Assembly (NCBI RefSeq): GCF_900143685.1 | Contig: NZ_LT671675.1 | Span: 967,111 to 1,031,110 of the forward strand | Direction: 5' to 3' | DNA: 64,000 bases | Source of the DNA: Parolsenella massiliensis | Lineage (GTDB): Bacteria > Actinomycetota > Coriobacteriia > Coriobacteriales > Atopobiaceae | Shown: positions 1-9,190 of the stretch, piece after piece | How the letters are laid out: each line of letters begins with the position of its first letter | Position numbering within the stretch: the stretch's first letter is position 1 | Program-made: the position numbers and the translations under genes | Notes under the pieces: model-generated | Seen by the model: the letters and a program-made list of their open reading frames with translations, nothing else | Databases searched by the model: none | What the model was told of the DNA's origin: nothing

Positions 1-215
1 AGCCTGCCGTTAAGGATGTCAATGACCTGCTTTGAGACGAACTCGGCAGGCGCGGCAACCGTGATCGTGGCATCGGGCTTGGACAGTTCGACGCTCGAGC
101 CAGAGCCCTTGAGGTCGTAACGCTGCGTGAGCTCGCGCGCGGTCTGCTGGACGGCGTTGTCTACCTCCTGCATGTCCACCGTGGAGACGACGTCAAAGCT
201 CGAATCCTTGGCCAT
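1..215 (-). CDS. YajQ family nucleotide-binding protein, 3' part cut by window edge
   Basis: The visible 71 residues begin MAKDSSFDVVSTVDMQEVDN and continue with the RELTQRYDLKGS segment typical of the YajQ/DUF520 family. These are small two-domain cytosolic proteins that bind nucleotides, and cyclic-di-GMP in some species. The ATG at 213-215 is preceded by an AGAAAGGA ribosome binding site, so the start is well placed. The C-terminal half lies outside the window. The next gene upstream is the RodZ-like gene on the same strand. The family call is firm from the N-terminus; the ligand is unknown here. Confidence 0.85.
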   Translation of the reverse strand, partial: MAKDSSFDVVSTVDMQEVDNAVQQTARELTQRYDLKGSGSSVELSKPDATITVAAPAEFVSKQVIDILNGR

Positions 216-267
216 GTCTGTTCCTTTCTCGGGCTTGCGCCCGTGAGCAAGTTCATGTGAACGCGGC

Positions 268-1746
268 CTACTCGCCGCTCGTGCCGCCCTTGGAGGAGTC
301 TGACGAGCCGGAGTCCGAGGAGCTGGTGGTGCTGGCGGTGGTGGCCGCCGCGGGATCCGTACCCTCGATCGTGAGGGTCGAGGTGCCGGCGGACTTGCCC
401 GAGAAGGTCTGGCGCTCGCCGTTCTTCTCGACAGTCACGACGCTTGGGTCGCCCACCCTAATCTCGAGCGACTTCTTGGGGCTGTACTCCTGCGACCACG
501 AGCCCGTGATGGACTCGGCGACCTTCTGCTCGCCATCGCACGTGACCTCGACCCAGGTGGTGGCCCCGTCTGCGACGCTCACCGTGACCTTCGTCTCCTG
601 CGTGGCGGCAGCGGCCGCGGAGGCGGCCTTCTTGGCGGCGGCCTCGGAGAGTGCATGCTGCTCGGCGGCGGAAGTCGTGGTGGCAGAGGTGGACGCAGCC
701 TCGCTCGTCACGGCGGTCACGACGTTCACCTTGCTGTTGTCGACCTTCGACGAGGCGCAGGAGCGGATCGAGAACGTGAGGATAACGACGAGCAGCACCA
801 CGAGCAGCGCCGAGAGCACCACGGCCGCGCGCCTCGGGTCAGACGCGATGGAGTCGATAATGCCGGCGATGCCGCTGCGCTGGGGCTCGTTGCGACGACC
901 CCTGTTGCGCGGATCGCGGTTGCGGTCCCTGTTGGGGGCCTGGCGACGCACGTTGGGGCGGACGGGCGCGGAGATGTTGCGGCTCCCCTCTCGGCCAGCA
1001 CGCGTGGACGAGGGGCGATACGGACGCGCGTCTGAGCCAAAGCGCAGGTCGTCGCGATACTGTCCGGAGTCAACGCGACGGGTCTGGATGTCGTCCCCGT
1101 AGCGTGAGCCCGTGTGAGAAGATCTCGCGCGGGAAGTGCCGGAGCCCGCGCCGCGGCCGCGCTGGTAGTCGTCACCATAGGCATCGCGGGCACGACGGGC
1201 GCGACCCGCCTGCTGACGGCGGGCGCGATCATCATAGTCGTTAGGGTTTCTCGTGGTGTAGCGCCTATCGGCGGGAGAGCCGTAGGAGCTCGAGTAGCTC
1301 GAGCCATACGAGCCGCGCGGGTCGTAGGCGCCCTGCGCCGAGTAGCCAGACGGGGCACCGTAGCCCAATCCCGAGGTTCGAGCCAACGCGAGGCCCGTCG
1401 TGGTGGAGCGAGCCTGGCTCGCGGCCGAGGCGGGACCGTCATGACCCGGCTCGTCTGCCAGGCGGGCAAGGCCGGTGGGGGCCCTACCGGTGACGCCCGC
1501 CACGTACTCGGCGTGCTCCCTCTCGTAGAGCTCAGTGATGCGGCGAGGGTCAAGGCCAAGGTAGCGGGCATAGCTCGCTACCATACCCTGGGCATATCCA
1601 AGTGCGGGCAGGTGATCGAAGTCGCCAAGCTCAAACGCCTCAAGCACGCTCTCGCGCATCCTGAGCACGCGGGCCGCCTGAGGGATGGAGAGCCTCAGCT
1701 GATGGCGCCTGCTCGCCAGAAGCTCGGCAAACTGCGGACGCTGCAT
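268..1746 (-). CDS. RodZ-like helix-turn-helix membrane protein with DUF4115 domain
   Basis: 492 residues. Residues 1-75 are an HTH_25 (RodZ-type) domain (LRLSIPQAARVLRMRESVLE ... GYAQGMVASYARYLGLD). A long Arg/Ser/Tyr/Gly-rich low-complexity cytoplasmic linker follows (about 90-305), then one membrane span near 312-332 and a Ser/Ala/Thr-rich external part holding a DUF4115 domain (about 385-455). RodZ links MreB to the elongation machinery in rods; in actinobacteria such proteins are assigned to cell shape or division. It starts 5 bp after ftsK, so the two are probably co-transcribed. The linker is unusually long and basic. The family is clear; the precise role is inferred. Confidence 0.8.
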   Translation of the reverse strand: MQRPQFAELLASRRHQLRLSIPQAARVLRMRESVLEAFELGDFDHLPALGYAQGMVASYARYLGLDPRRITELYEREHAEYVAGVTGRAPTGLARLADEPGHDGPASAASQARSTTTGLALARTSGLGYGAPSGYSAQGAYDPRGSYGSSYSSSYGSPADRRYTTRNPNDYDDRARRQQAGRARRARDAYGDDYQRGRGAGSGTSRARSSHTGSRYGDDIQTRRVDSGQYRDDLRFGSDARPYRPSSTRAGREGSRNISAPVRPNVRRQAPNRDRNRDPRNRGRRNEPQRSGIAGIIDSIASDPRRAAVVLSALLVVLLVVILTFSIRSCASSKVDNSKVNVVTAVTSEAASTSATTTSAAEQHALSEAAAKKAASAAAAATQETKVTVSVADGATTWVEVTCDGEQKVAESITGSWSQEYSPKKSLEIRVGDPSVVTVEKNGERQTFSGKSAGTSTLTIEGTDPAAATTASTTSSSDSGSSDSSKGGTSGE

Positions 1747-1751
1747 GTTGG

Positions 1752-4415
1752 CTACACCTCCCTAAACGCGGCCTCGGCCGCACGAAGCTCCTCGAGCCCG
1801 TCGGCGTCGAGCAGCACCTCTCTTGGCTTGGAGCCGTCGGGGGGTCCAACGACGCCCTTCCGCTCCAGGTTGTCCATGATTCTTCCTGCCCTAGCGTACC
1901 CCACCTTGAGCCGGCGCTGGAGTCCAGACGTCGAACCTAGCTGAGAGTCCACAACAACCTGCGCAGCCTCCCAGACGAGCGGGTCGTCCTCGTCCATGTC
2001 ATCGGCCGTGGCGGCGCTTCCGGGCTGGGCCGGCGCCACGGCAGAGAGGATCTCGTCGTGGTACTCGGGCTCGCGCTGGTCACGGATGAAGGACACGACG
2101 TTCTCGATCTCCTCGTCGCTCGCATAGGCGCCAAGGACGCGGCGCAGGACGCCGCCCGCCTTGCGAAAGAGCATGTCTCCCCTGCCCATGAGTCGCTCCG
2201 CGCCCGTCTGGTCGAGAATGACGCGGGAGTCGATGGACGAGGACACCTTGAGCGCCACACGCGTGTCGACGTTGGACTTGATGAGTCCCGTGACGACGTC
2301 TGCCGAGGGGCGCTGCGTGGCAAGCACGAGGTGGATGCCCGCGGCGCGGGCCAGCTGAGCGATGCGGACGATGGAGGCCTCGACGTCCTTGCCGGCGACC
2401 ATCATGAGGTCGCTGAGCTCGTCGATGACAATGACGAGGTAGGGCATGGGCTTGGGCGGGTTCTCCATGTCGGCGAACTTACCGTCCTCGACCATCTTGT
2501 TGTAGACCTTGACGTCCCTCGCACCGGCACGCTCGAAGACCTTGAGCCTGCGGTCCATCTCGGTGACGGCCCACTGAAGGGCGCTCGCCGCCTGCCTTGG
2601 CTCGGTCACGACGGGAACGTAGAGGTGCGGCAGGCCCGCGTAACACGAGAACTCGACGCGCTTGGGGTCCACGAGGATGAGGCGAACCTGCTCGGGCGTC
2701 GTGCGCATGATGAGCGACATGATGATGGCGTTGATGAGCACCGACTTGCCCGAGCCCGTGGTGCCGGCGACGAGCATGTGCGGCATGCGCGCGAGGTCGG
2801 CCACGACGGGAGACCCCTCGGAGTCTCGTCCGATGGCAAACTCGAGCGGCCCTCCCTGCGCATAGGGCAAAACGTCACCCAGGCACACGTTCTGGCGCTT
2901 CTTGTTCGGGATTTCGATGCCCACGAGCGAGGTGCCCGGGATGGGCGCAAAGATGCGCACCGACTCCGAGGCGAGCGAGAGCTGGATGTCGTCCTGCAGG
3001 TTCGTGATCTTGTTGACGCGCTCGCCCTCGCCCATCTCGATCTTGAACGTGGTAACGAGAGGACCGGCGGTCCAGCCAGAGACGCGGCTCGTGAGGCCAA
3101 ACTCCTCGAGTGTCGACTGAAGGCGCTGCGCGGTGCGCTCGAGCTCGGAATCCGTGCTGGCAGAGCTCGCCGAATTGGGATTGCTGCTGAGAAGCGACAG
3201 CGGCGGCATCGTGAAGTCGTCGGAGTCGTCGCCGGGACGGACGGGCGCGTCTGGGACCGCCTGCTGCTTGGCACGACTTCCTCGACCAGGCCTGGGCTTC
3301 TCGGCCTTGAGCTGGGCGGCAGCGCCGTTCTTGGCAGCAGCGGCCAGCAGGAAGTCCGGCACGGCAGGGTCTGCGGCAGCGGGCTCGGAAGCGGCGGGGG
3401 TAGACTCGGGCTCCTCCGAAACCGGTTGCATCACGTTGGCCTTTGAAGAGGCCGGGGCCGCAGGAGGCTCGAGGGGGGTGTCCCAGAGCGTGGGGTCGGC
3501 GTTGGCGGCGGCAAGGGTCGCGGCGGCATCGAAGGGCTGGGGATCGGCGGGTGCCTCGACCTTGTCCTTCTTTCGCCGCTTGCGACCAAGCAGCGTCGTC
3601 TTGGGCTCTGCGGGAGTCTGCTCGCCCATGCTCTCCATCTCGCGCGTGCCGGTGGCGTGGTCCATGCGCGTGGTCTTGTTGGCGCCACGACGAAGCACGC
3701 TCGTCTTGCGCGAGCCGATGAAGCTCGTCTCGGGCTCATCCATGACGGCCGTCTCGGGCTCAGCCACCTCTACGTCGTCCCAGGGGGCGGAGTCATTAGC
3801 CTCGTGGGCCTCGCGCCTGCGCGTGCTGTGGCTCTCGTGCGCGGCAGCCAGGTGCTCCGCGGCCACGCCAAGGGAGTTGCGGATGCGAAGCACAAGGTTG
3901 GAGATGGAAAAGCCGCACACGACGATGCCGCACACGGCCATGCCTATGAGCAGGACCATGCCCACGAGCTGCCCCATGTAGGTAAGTAGCAGCCATGCGA
4001 CCCCGGAGCCCACGTAGCCGCCGTAGGCCACGGCGTTTTCCGCCTCAAGCACCATCTCGGGCTGGGCATCGGCACCAGGAACGAGGATGGAGAGCATCGA
4101 CAGCGCGGAGAGCACCACGAGCGCCAGGCCCACGGCGACCCTCGCCACGAGCGAGGAGTCCGTGGGCAGAAACATCGTGATGGCAAACAGGATGAGCGCG
4201 AAGGGCACGAGGATGGCGCCCTCGCCAAAGCCAAGCCTGAGGCCCTCGGCCATCGCATGGGTCACGATGGCCGAAGACGGGGACACGAGCGACACGATCA
4301 TGGCCATGGCCACGACGATGATGCCGACGCCGATGAGGTCGTTGGCGATACCGGAGCCCGCGGAATTGTCCGCAGGCTTCTTCCTTTGTGCGTTTGAGCT
4401 GCGTTTGGCTGGCAC
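1752..4415 (-). CDS. ftsK: FtsK/SpoIIIE DNA translocase
   Basis: 887 residues, GTG start. Four or five N-terminal membrane spans (residues 20-185) anchor it at the division septum. A charged, Pro/Ala-rich linker (190-430) leads to the motor: the FtsK alpha/beta domains with Walker A GTTGSGKSVLINAI and Walker B LVIVIDELSDLMM, then a C-terminal winged-helix gamma domain (about 815-880, QLGSTSGLQRRLKVGYARAG) that reads KOPS-like sequences. FtsK pumps DNA through the closing septum and activates XerCD recombination at dif. It lies between rnj and the RodZ-like gene, with a 4-bp gap to rnj. Length and domain order are normal. Confidence 0.96.
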   Translation of the reverse strand: MPAKRSSNAQRKKPADNSAGSGIANDLIGVGIIVVAMAMIVSLVSPSSAIVTHAMAEGLRLGFGEGAILVPFALILFAITMFLPTDSSLVARVAVGLALVVLSALSMLSILVPGADAQPEMVLEAENAVAYGGYVGSGVAWLLLTYMGQLVGMVLLIGMAVCGIVVCGFSISNLVLRIRNSLGVAAEHLAAAHESHSTRRREAHEANDSAPWDDVEVAEPETAVMDEPETSFIGSRKTSVLRRGANKTTRMDHATGTREMESMGEQTPAEPKTTLLGRKRRKKDKVEAPADPQPFDAAATLAAANADPTLWDTPLEPPAAPASSKANVMQPVSEEPESTPAASEPAAADPAVPDFLLAAAAKNGAAAQLKAEKPRPGRGSRAKQQAVPDAPVRPGDDSDDFTMPPLSLLSSNPNSASSASTDSELERTAQRLQSTLEEFGLTSRVSGWTAGPLVTTFKIEMGEGERVNKITNLQDDIQLSLASESVRIFAPIPGTSLVGIEIPNKKRQNVCLGDVLPYAQGGPLEFAIGRDSEGSPVVADLARMPHMLVAGTTGSGKSVLINAIIMSLIMRTTPEQVRLILVDPKRVEFSCYAGLPHLYVPVVTEPRQAASALQWAVTEMDRRLKVFERAGARDVKVYNKMVEDGKFADMENPPKPMPYLVIVIDELSDLMMVAGKDVEASIVRIAQLARAAGIHLVLATQRPSADVVTGLIKSNVDTRVALKVSSSIDSRVILDQTGAERLMGRGDMLFRKAGGVLRRVLGAYASDEEIENVVSFIRDQREPEYHDEILSAVAPAQPGSAATADDMDEDDPLVWEAAQVVVDSQLGSTSGLQRRLKVGYARAGRIMDNLERKGVVGPPDGSKPREVLLDADGLEELRAAEAAFREV

Positions 4416-4419
4416 GAGG

Positions 4420-6078
4420 CTAGACCTCCATGACGACCGGGATGATCATCGGGCGCGTGCGGGTCTTGGACCACAGGTAGTTGGAAAGCGAGTTGCGAAC
4501 GGCCTTGCGAAGCACGTCCACCGACGGGCTCCCCTGGTTGTTCTTGTCGATGGCGGCGCGGCAGGTGTCCTCGATACCGGCAAGCAGCTCGTCGTCGCTG
4601 GCGAACGACACGCCACGGCTCGAGACGTCGACGTCGGCCACCTTGTGCGAGCGGGCCTTGAGAGTCACGACGCACGTCACGATGCCATCCTGCGACAGCT
4701 TCTGGCGGTCGCGAAGCACCACCGGGTCGGTGTCGCCGATGCGCAGGCCGTCGACGTAGATGATGCCGGAGTCGAAGCTGGGGCCGCGAGATACCTTGCC
4801 GTCCCTCATCTGCAGCGAGTCACCGTTGTCGAGGATGAAGATTTGGTCGTCGGACATGCCCATGCTCTTGGCGAGCTTGGCGTGCGCGCGAAGGTGCACG
4901 GCCTCGCCGTGGACGGGCATGAAGTTCTTGGGGTGGACCATGGCCAGCATGAGCTTGAGCTCCTCCTGGCGGCCGTGGCCGGAGACGTGGACCGTGGCGT
5001 TCGTCTTGTCATAGACGTCGCAACCGATCTTCGAGAGCGAGTTAATGATGCCCTGGACGCTCTTCTCGTTGCCGGGGACGGGCGTCGCCGAGATGATGAC
5101 CGTATCGCCCTCGCAGATCGAGAGGCTCTTGTGCTCGCCGTTCGCCATGCGAGCGAGCGCGGAGAGGGGCTCGCCCTGGCTGCCGGTGCACAGCACGACG
5201 ATCTTGTCCTCGGGGATGTCATTGATCTCGAAGGCGTCGATGATGTCTTCGTCGGCAATCTTGAGGTAGCCCAGCTCGCGAGCGATCTTGGTGTTCGTGA
5301 CCATGGAGCGGCCCGTCACGACGACCTTGCGGCCCACGGCCGTGGCGGCGTCGCAGACCTGCTGGAGACGATGAATGTGGCTCGAGAAGCTCGCCACGAA
5401 CACGCGGCCGGGGGCGTTCTTGATGATGTGGCGAAGGGAGGCGCCCACGGTGGCCTCGCTCGGCGTGAAGCCGGGGAAGTTGGCGTTCGTGGAGTCGGAG
5501 AGCATAAGGTCGACGCCCTGCTTGCCGAAGCGGTTGATGGCGTTGTAGTTGGGGCGCACGCCGTCAATGGGCGTCTGGTCGAGCTTGAAGTCGCCCGTGT
5601 GCAGCACCGTGCCGGCCGGCGTCTTGAGGAAGATGCCAAGGGCGCCGGGGATGGAGTGCGTCATCGCGAAGAACTGCAGCGAGAAGCAGCCCAAGTTCAC
5701 GCTAGAACCATCCGTGACCTCGCGGAACTTCGGGGACTTGATGTTGTGCTCGGCGAGCTTGCCCTCGATCATGCCAAGGGTGAGCTTGCTCGAGAAAATG
5801 GGCACCTTGTGCGTGAGGTCCATGAGCAGGTACGGCAGCGCGCCGGTGTGGTCCTCGTGGCCGTGCGTGATGACGATGCCACGAAGCTTCTCCTCGTTCT
5901 CGAGCACGTAGGTGTAGTCGGGAAGGACGAGGTCGATGCCGGGCTGGTCGTCATCGGGGAACATCAGGCCGGCGTCGACGAGCACCATGTCGTCGCCGCA
6001 CTCGAAGGCCGTCATGTTCTTGCCGATGCCGTCCAGACCACCCAGCGGGATGATCCTCAGGGTCGGGGTCTTTGCCAT
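4420..6078 (-). CDS. rnj: Ribonuclease J
   Basis: 552 residues, a metallo-beta-lactamase/beta-CASP RNase. Zinc-binding motif HGHEDHTGALPY, then HTGDFKLDQTP, DSTNANFPGFTPSE and the beta-CASP motifs TGSQGEPLSALARM and SGHGRQEELKLML with HGE near the C-terminus. RNase J has endonuclease and 5'-3' exonuclease activity and matures rRNA and degrades mRNA in bacteria without RNase E, or alongside it. PNPase, the main 3'-5' exonuclease, is encoded just upstream on the same strand, putting both arms of RNA decay together. The SD and ATG at 6076-6078 are convincing. Confidence 0.95.
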   Translation of the reverse strand: MAKTPTLRIIPLGGLDGIGKNMTAFECGDDMVLVDAGLMFPDDDQPGIDLVLPDYTYVLENEEKLRGIVITHGHEDHTGALPYLLMDLTHKVPIFSSKLTLGMIEGKLAEHNIKSPKFREVTDGSSVNLGCFSLQFFAMTHSIPGALGIFLKTPAGTVLHTGDFKLDQTPIDGVRPNYNAINRFGKQGVDLMLSDSTNANFPGFTPSEATVGASLRHIIKNAPGRVFVASFSSHIHRLQQVCDAATAVGRKVVVTGRSMVTNTKIARELGYLKIADEDIIDAFEINDIPEDKIVVLCTGSQGEPLSALARMANGEHKSLSICEGDTVIISATPVPGNEKSVQGIINSLSKIGCDVYDKTNATVHVSGHGRQEELKLMLAMVHPKNFMPVHGEAVHLRAHAKLAKSMGMSDDQIFILDNGDSLQMRDGKVSRGPSFDSGIIYVDGLRIGDTDPVVLRDRQKLSQDGIVTCVVTLKARSHKVADVDVSSRGVSFASDDELLAGIEDTCRAAIDKNNQGSPSVDVLRKAVRNSLSNYLWSKTRTRPMIIPVVMEV

Positions 6079-6173
6079 GTGTTTGGTAAACCTCCTTGGT
6101 TGTAGGTGTGTACGTCAAGCGGGCAAGCCCGCGTCTACTTGTCTGTCGTGGTGCGCCCACAAGGCGCCCCAGG

Positions 6174-6249
6174 GCGTCAGACGGGCAGGAGCCCATCTGA
6201 CGCGACTCTCCATTATGCAGCAAGGGGAGGACTCCGTGGAGCCCTCCCC
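6174..6249 (-). promoter_or_regulatory. Two strong hairpins between pnp and rnj
   Basis: A near-perfect long hairpin lies at 6174-6203 (arms GCGTCAGA/TCTGACGC with inner GGGC/GCCC). A second at 6224-6249 has GGGGAGG/CCTCCCC arms extended by GACTCC/GGAGCC with one wobble. Neither has a long T run, so they look more like RNA processing or stability elements, or weak terminators, than classical terminators. Their place in the pnp 3' end and rnj leader is suggestive of control by these RNases themselves, which is inference. Confidence 0.5.
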
Positions 6250-6295
6250 CATGCGTTCTACCTAATTACCATGCCTTGCGGCGCGTTGCCGAGGC

Positions 6296-8530
6296 CTAGC
6301 CCTCGTGGTGGCGGCGCGGGGCGCGGCCAGAGCCGGCGTTACCGTTGTCACCGGGGTGACGGCGAGGCTTGCGCTCGCCACGGCGCTCGCCGCGCGGCTC
6401 GTGGTGGTCGGAGTGACCTCCCTTGGAGCCACCGGGAACCTCGGGCTTGTCGAGACGGTCGAGACTGATCTTGCCCTTCTCGTCGACCTCGAGGACCTTG
6501 ACCTTGACCTCGTCGCCAATGGCCAGGACATCCTCGACCTTGTCGACGCGGCCCTGGGCGACGCGGCTGATGTGCAGCAAGCCGTCCTTGCCGGGCAGGA
6601 GCTCGACGAAGGCACCGAAGGGCTGGATGCCCACGACGCGGCCGGTGTACTCCTCGCCCACCTCGGGCACCTTGACGATGGCCTTGATGCGAGCGGCGGC
6701 GTCCTGGGCGGCGCCGTCCGTGCCGGCGATGAAGACGTTGCCGTCCTCCTGGATGTCAATCGTGGCGCCCGTGTCGTCCTGGATGCCGCGGATGACCTTG
6801 CCGCCGCTGCCGATGACGTCGCGGATCTTGTCCGTCGGGATCTGGATCGTGATGATCTGCGGGGCCGTGTCCTTGGGCGTCTCACGCGGGGTGGGGATGG
6901 CGTCGAGCATCGTCTTCAGGATGAAGGCGCGGCCCTCGTGGGCCTGGTGCAGCGCCTGGGAGAGGATCTCGGGCGTGAGGCCGGTGGCCTTGTTGTCCAT
7001 CTGCATGGCCGTGATGCCGCGCTCGGTGCCCGTCACCTTGAAGTCCATGTCGCCGAGGAAGTCCTCGAGACCCTGGATGTCGGACAGGACGACCGTCTTG
7101 CCCTCCTCCTGGATGAGGCCCATGGCGATGCCGGAGACGGGGCGCTTGAGCGGCACGCCAGCGTCCATGAGGGCGAGCGTGGAGCCGCACGTGGAGGCCA
7201 TCGAGGAGGAGCCGTTGGACTCCATGACCTCGGAGACCACGCGGATCGTGTAGGGGAACTCCTCCTCGGAGGGGATCACCGGGAGAAGCGCGCGCTCGGC
7301 GAGGTTGCCGTGGCCGATCTCGCGGCGCTTCGGCGAGCCCATGCGGCCCGTCTCGCCGGTGCAGTACGGCGGGAAGTTATAGTGGTGGATGTAGCGCTTG
7401 CCGTCGACCGGCTCGATGGTGTCGAGGCGCTGCCACTCGTTGAGCATGCCGAGGGTGCAGACGGACAGGACCTGCGTCTGGCCACGCTGGAACAGGCCGG
7501 AGCCGTGCACGAGCGGCAGGTAGTCGGGCTTGACCATGAGCGGGCGGATCTCGTCGGCGGCACGGCCGTCAACGCGCTCGCCGGTCTCGACGACCATGCA
7601 GCGCATGGCGTGCTTCTCGAGGCTCTTGAGCTCGACGGGGATCTCGCGGCTGTAGAGAGCCTGCTCCTCCTCGGTGAACTCGGCCTTGATGGCGGCCTTG
7701 AGCAGCTCGACCTTGCCGATGCGCGAGAGCTTGTCGGCGTCCTTGAGCGCGGCGCTCATCTCGTCGTAGTGGGCGAAGACCTTGTCGTGGACGTAGGGCA
7801 CCGGCTCGTCGTAGACGTACTCGCGCTTGACGATCGGGCCGTTGACCTGCTCGTACTCGGCGAAGAACTTCTTCTGCTCCTCGCAGAAGGCGGCGATGGC
7901 CTCCTGGCCGAACGCCATGGCGGCGAGCATGTCCTCCTCGGAGATCTCGTCAGCGGAGGCCTCGAGCATGGAGATGAAGGAGTCGGAGCCAGCGAGCTCG
8001 AGGTCGAGGTCGGAGGCGTCGCGCTCCTCGTAGGTCGGGTTCACGATGAACTCGCCGGTCTCGGGGTTGCGGCCGATGCGGACGCAGGCCAGCGGGCCCT
8101 CGAAGGGCACGCCGCCCACGGTGAACGCGGAGGAGGCGGCCATGACGCACATCGTGTCGACGGGGTTCACCTGGTCGGCGACGAGCGAGGTAGCGACGAC
8201 CTGGACCTCGTTGCGGAAGCCGGCCGGGAAGCTCGGGCGCAGCGGACGGTCGATCATGCGGGCCGTGAGGGTGGCCTTCTCGGAGGGACGAGCCTCACGC
8301 TTGAGATAGCCGCCGGGGATGCGGCCCACGGCGTACATCTTCTCGATGAAGTCGACCGTCAGCGGGAAGAAGTCGTAGTCCTTGCGCTCCTTCGAGACCA
8401 CGGCCGTAACGAGCACCGTGGAGTCGCCCTGCTTGACGAGGACGGCACCGGTGGCCTGCTTGGCCAGCTCGCCGGTCTCGAGCACGTAGTGCTTGCCGTA
8501 GAGGTCGAACTCATGTGTAACCTTTGCCAT
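6296..8530 (-). CDS. pnp: Polyribonucleotide nucleotidyltransferase (PNPase)
   Basis: 744 residues. Two RNase PH-like domains (about 10-240 and 320-560) flank the helical linker. A KH domain with GxxG (IRDVIGSGGKVIRGI, about 575-635) and an S1 domain (GRVVGIQPFGAFVELLPG, about 645-705) follow, then a Gly/Arg/His-rich basic tail. PNPase degrades RNA 3'-5' by phosphorolysis and can add tails. It lies downstream of rpsO, the order conserved in many bacteria, with an rpsO terminator between them. The tail after S1 is low-complexity and basic, as in other actinobacterial PNPases. Confidence 0.97.
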   Translation of the reverse strand: MAKVTHEFDLYGKHYVLETGELAKQATGAVLVKQGDSTVLVTAVVSKERKDYDFFPLTVDFIEKMYAVGRIPGGYLKREARPSEKATLTARMIDRPLRPSFPAGFRNEVQVVATSLVADQVNPVDTMCVMAASSAFTVGGVPFEGPLACVRIGRNPETGEFIVNPTYEERDASDLDLELAGSDSFISMLEASADEISEEDMLAAMAFGQEAIAAFCEEQKKFFAEYEQVNGPIVKREYVYDEPVPYVHDKVFAHYDEMSAALKDADKLSRIGKVELLKAAIKAEFTEEEQALYSREIPVELKSLEKHAMRCMVVETGERVDGRAADEIRPLMVKPDYLPLVHGSGLFQRGQTQVLSVCTLGMLNEWQRLDTIEPVDGKRYIHHYNFPPYCTGETGRMGSPKRREIGHGNLAERALLPVIPSEEEFPYTIRVVSEVMESNGSSSMASTCGSTLALMDAGVPLKRPVSGIAMGLIQEEGKTVVLSDIQGLEDFLGDMDFKVTGTERGITAMQMDNKATGLTPEILSQALHQAHEGRAFILKTMLDAIPTPRETPKDTAPQIITIQIPTDKIRDVIGSGGKVIRGIQDDTGATIDIQEDGNVFIAGTDGAAQDAAARIKAIVKVPEVGEEYTGRVVGIQPFGAFVELLPGKDGLLHISRVAQGRVDKVEDVLAIGDEVKVKVLEVDEKGKISLDRLDKPEVPGGSKGGHSDHHEPRGERRGERKPRRHPGDNGNAGSGRAPRRHHEG

Positions 8531-8545
8531 TTCTTTCCCTTATCT

Positions 8546-8567
8546 CCGCCTGCCACGTTGCAGGCGG
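8546..8567 (-). promoter_or_regulatory. Hairpin in the pnp leader
   Basis: CCGCCTGC and GCAGGCGG are perfect complementary arms separated by 6 nt, just 16 bp upstream of the pnp start codon. A further hairpin (GTGCCCA/TGGGCAC) lies at 8643-8662. Leader hairpins of pnp are cleavage and autoregulation sites in enterobacteria; here that role is inference only. Confidence 0.45.
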
Positions 8568-8670
8568 GCCGTCTGCGGGCCCCGGCCGCGGGTTGCTCCC
8601 GCCGCCGCTTGGTCTGGCCCGGAATGCCCGGGCAAGCCCGCTGTGCCCAGACCCTTGGGCACGCAATATG

Positions 8671-8694
8671 AAAAGGGGCGCCAGAGGGCGCCCC
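8671..8694 (-). terminator. Intrinsic terminator of rpsO
   Basis: On the minus strand GGGGCGCC, a 4-nt loop CTCT and GGCGCCCC are followed at once by TTTT. It begins 11 bp after the rpsO stop codon. It separates rpsO from pnp, so pnp needs read-through or its own promoter. Confidence 0.85.
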
Positions 8695-8704
8695 GTAGGT
8701 CCAC

Positions 8705-8983
8705 TTACTGGATGTTGTCGCGAATGCCAAGCTTGGCGATGAGCTCACGGTACTCGTTGATGTCGTTGCCCTTGATGTAGGAGAGCAGGCGACGACGCTT
8801 ACCGACGAGCATGAGCAGGCCGCGGCGGGTGTGGAAGTCCTTCTTGTGGGACTTCATGTGCTCGGTGAGCTCCTTGATGCGGTCGGTGAGGATGGCGACC
8901 TGGACGGGGGCAGAGCCGGAGTCGCGCTCGTTCTTGCCGTAGGTCTTGATGAGCTCGGCCTTGCGCTCCTTGGAGATGGTCAT
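8705..8983 (-). CDS. rpsO: 30S ribosomal protein S15
   Basis: 92 residues starting [20 protein letters not shown]. The S15 signature [22 protein letters not shown] is complete in sense, with the C-terminal [12 protein letters not shown]15 binds 16S rRNA at the central domain junction early in 30S assembly. The start at 8981-8983 is chosen over longer in-frame options because AAAGGTG lies 5 nt upstream and the length fits the family (about 89). It stands alone upstream of pnp. The roughly 90-nt leader may hold an S15 autoregulatory structure, but I could not define one. Confidence 0.97.
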   Translation of the reverse strand: MTISKERKAELIKTYGKNERDSGSAPVQVAILTDRIKELTEHMKSHKKDFHTRRGLLMLVGKRRRLLSYIKGNDINEYRELIAKLGIRDNIQ

Positions 8984-9074
8984 GTTGACACCTTTCTTCT
9001 GATTTCGCCCCAGACTGGGAGAGCCGCTGGTGTGGGCGCGCCTCCAAGTGAGGGGTACTGACAAAACCTTGAAG

Positions 9075-9080
9075 AGGATA
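9075..9080 (-). promoter_or_regulatory. rpsO: Candidate rpsO promoter (-10)
   Basis: On the minus strand TATCCT is preceded by TGC, giving an extended -10 element, about 90 nt upstream of the rpsO start. No good -35 box was seen at normal spacing. Confidence 0.4.
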
Positions 9081-9190
9081 GCACAGGCGCGGGCGAACGG
9101 ATTCGTAAACACAAGACCGCCACGGATATGGCGCCGGAAGCAGAGCAAATCCAAGGCTCATCCTACGTCAGCCGAACGTATGCTGTTGCC

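Noticed and set aside
2058-3446. Long plus-strand open frame opposite ftsK
   Set aside because: Antisense shadow of a GC-rich gene: Arg/Asp/Gly/Leu-rich translation without motifs, no SD, and ftsK on the other strand is certain. Similar shadows opposite rnj, pnp, pyrC, lepA and dnaG were left out.
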